NCBI GenBank assembly: GCA_017987425.1
Contig: JAGNTT010000124.1
Span: 1 to 5,840, forward strand
Source of the DNA: Candidatus Omnitrophota bacterium
GTDB lineage: Bacteria > Omnitrophota > Gorgyraeia > Zapsychrales > Fredricksoniimonadaceae
DNA length: 5,840 bases
Direction: 5' to 3'
Shown here: positions 5,659-5,840 of the stretch, piece after piece
How positions within the stretch are numbered: the first letter of the stretch is position 1
Layout: every line of letters starts with the position of its first letter
Notes under the pieces: generated by a model
What the model saw: only the letters and a program-made list of their open reading frames with translations
What the model was told of the DNA's origin: nothing
Databases searched by the model: none
Translations under genes and position numbers: made by a program

Positions 5659-5840
5659 ATGGCAGAAAATGATTTAATGGATAAAATTGTTTCGCTGTGT
5701 AAACGGCGAGGTTTCATCTTTCAATCTTCCGAGGTTTACGGCGGTCTTGCCGGCGCTTGGGATTACGGTCCGTTAGGGGCCGAACTCAAACGCAATGTTA
5801 AAACCGCCTGGTGGCAGGCCGTCATCCACCAGCGCGATGA
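5659..5840 (+). CDS. glyQS: Glycine--tRNA ligase (single-chain, homodimeric type), 3'-partial
   Basis: The first 60 codons of a class II glycyl-tRNA synthetase, which charges tRNA-Gly with glycine using ATP. The visible N-terminus MDKIVSLCKRRGFIFQSSE, followed by VYGGLAGAWDYGPLGAELKRN, is the signature of the alpha2-type enzyme (one polypeptide, as in Thermus, archaea and eukaryotes) and not of the separate GlyQ/GlyS subunits of E. coli. WDYGPLG lies in the motif 1 region. The catalytic motifs 2 and 3 and the anticodon-binding domain lie beyond the right edge. The ATG at 5659 is preferred because it gives MAENDLMDKIV; a second in-frame ATG seven codons in (5677) is possible. There is no Shine-Dalgarno sequence, and a promoter is predicted immediately upstream. 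Confidence 0.93.
   Translation, partial: MAENDLMDKIVSLCKRRGFIFQSSEVYGGLAGAWDYGPLGAELKRNVKTAWWQAVIHQRD

Overview
The window is an ordinary-looking, gene-dense bacterial chromosome segment with every supported gene on the + strand. The reading frames carry roughly 50% GC. The gene mix is a PolX with a PHP nuclease domain, an Nfn-type flavin/iron-sulfur oxidoreductase pair, PanB, a long-form RsmE and a single-chain GlyRS. This suggests a Gram-negative, probably anaerobic and possibly uncultivated lineage. A guess at Omnitrophota or a neighbouring phylum rests only on general resemblance, including the GAGGGAC-type repeat inside polX, and has low confidence.

Layout. Positions 1-1748 hold polX (DNA polymerase/3'-5' exonuclease X), which begins upstream of the window. 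Its palm domain carries an in-frame extra segment that coincides with a palindromic, heptamer-rich DNA repeat (about 576-650). A 54-base gap (1749-1802) with a short dyad follows. Then comes an operon-like run: an NfnA-like flavoprotein (1803-2681), an NfnB/GltD-like iron-sulfur flavoprotein (2594-3976, overlapping the previous gene by 88 bases), panB (3981-4799, 4-base gap) and rsmE (4815-5525, 15-base gap). A 133-base gap holds a weak terminator-like hairpin and a plausible sigma70-type promoter. It leads into glyQS (5659 onward), which runs off the right edge.

How the genes relate. The two Nfn-like subunits would normally form a heterodimer linking NADH, NADPH and ferredoxin. Here the large subunit keeps both of its N-terminal cysteine clusters and its FAD motif. 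The small subunit has lost two of the three cysteines of its [2Fe-2S] site, the FAD-contacting Arg and parts of its nucleotide-binding loops. The large subunit also lacks the usual Arg pair that reads the NADPH 2'-phosphate. Both frames are intact, so this looks like a repurposed Nfn paralogue rather than a decaying gene. It is the most interesting signal in the window, followed by the palindromic insert in polX. PanB (pantothenate synthesis), RsmE (16S rRNA methylation) and GlyRS are housekeeping genes with no evident functional link to the Nfn-like pair.
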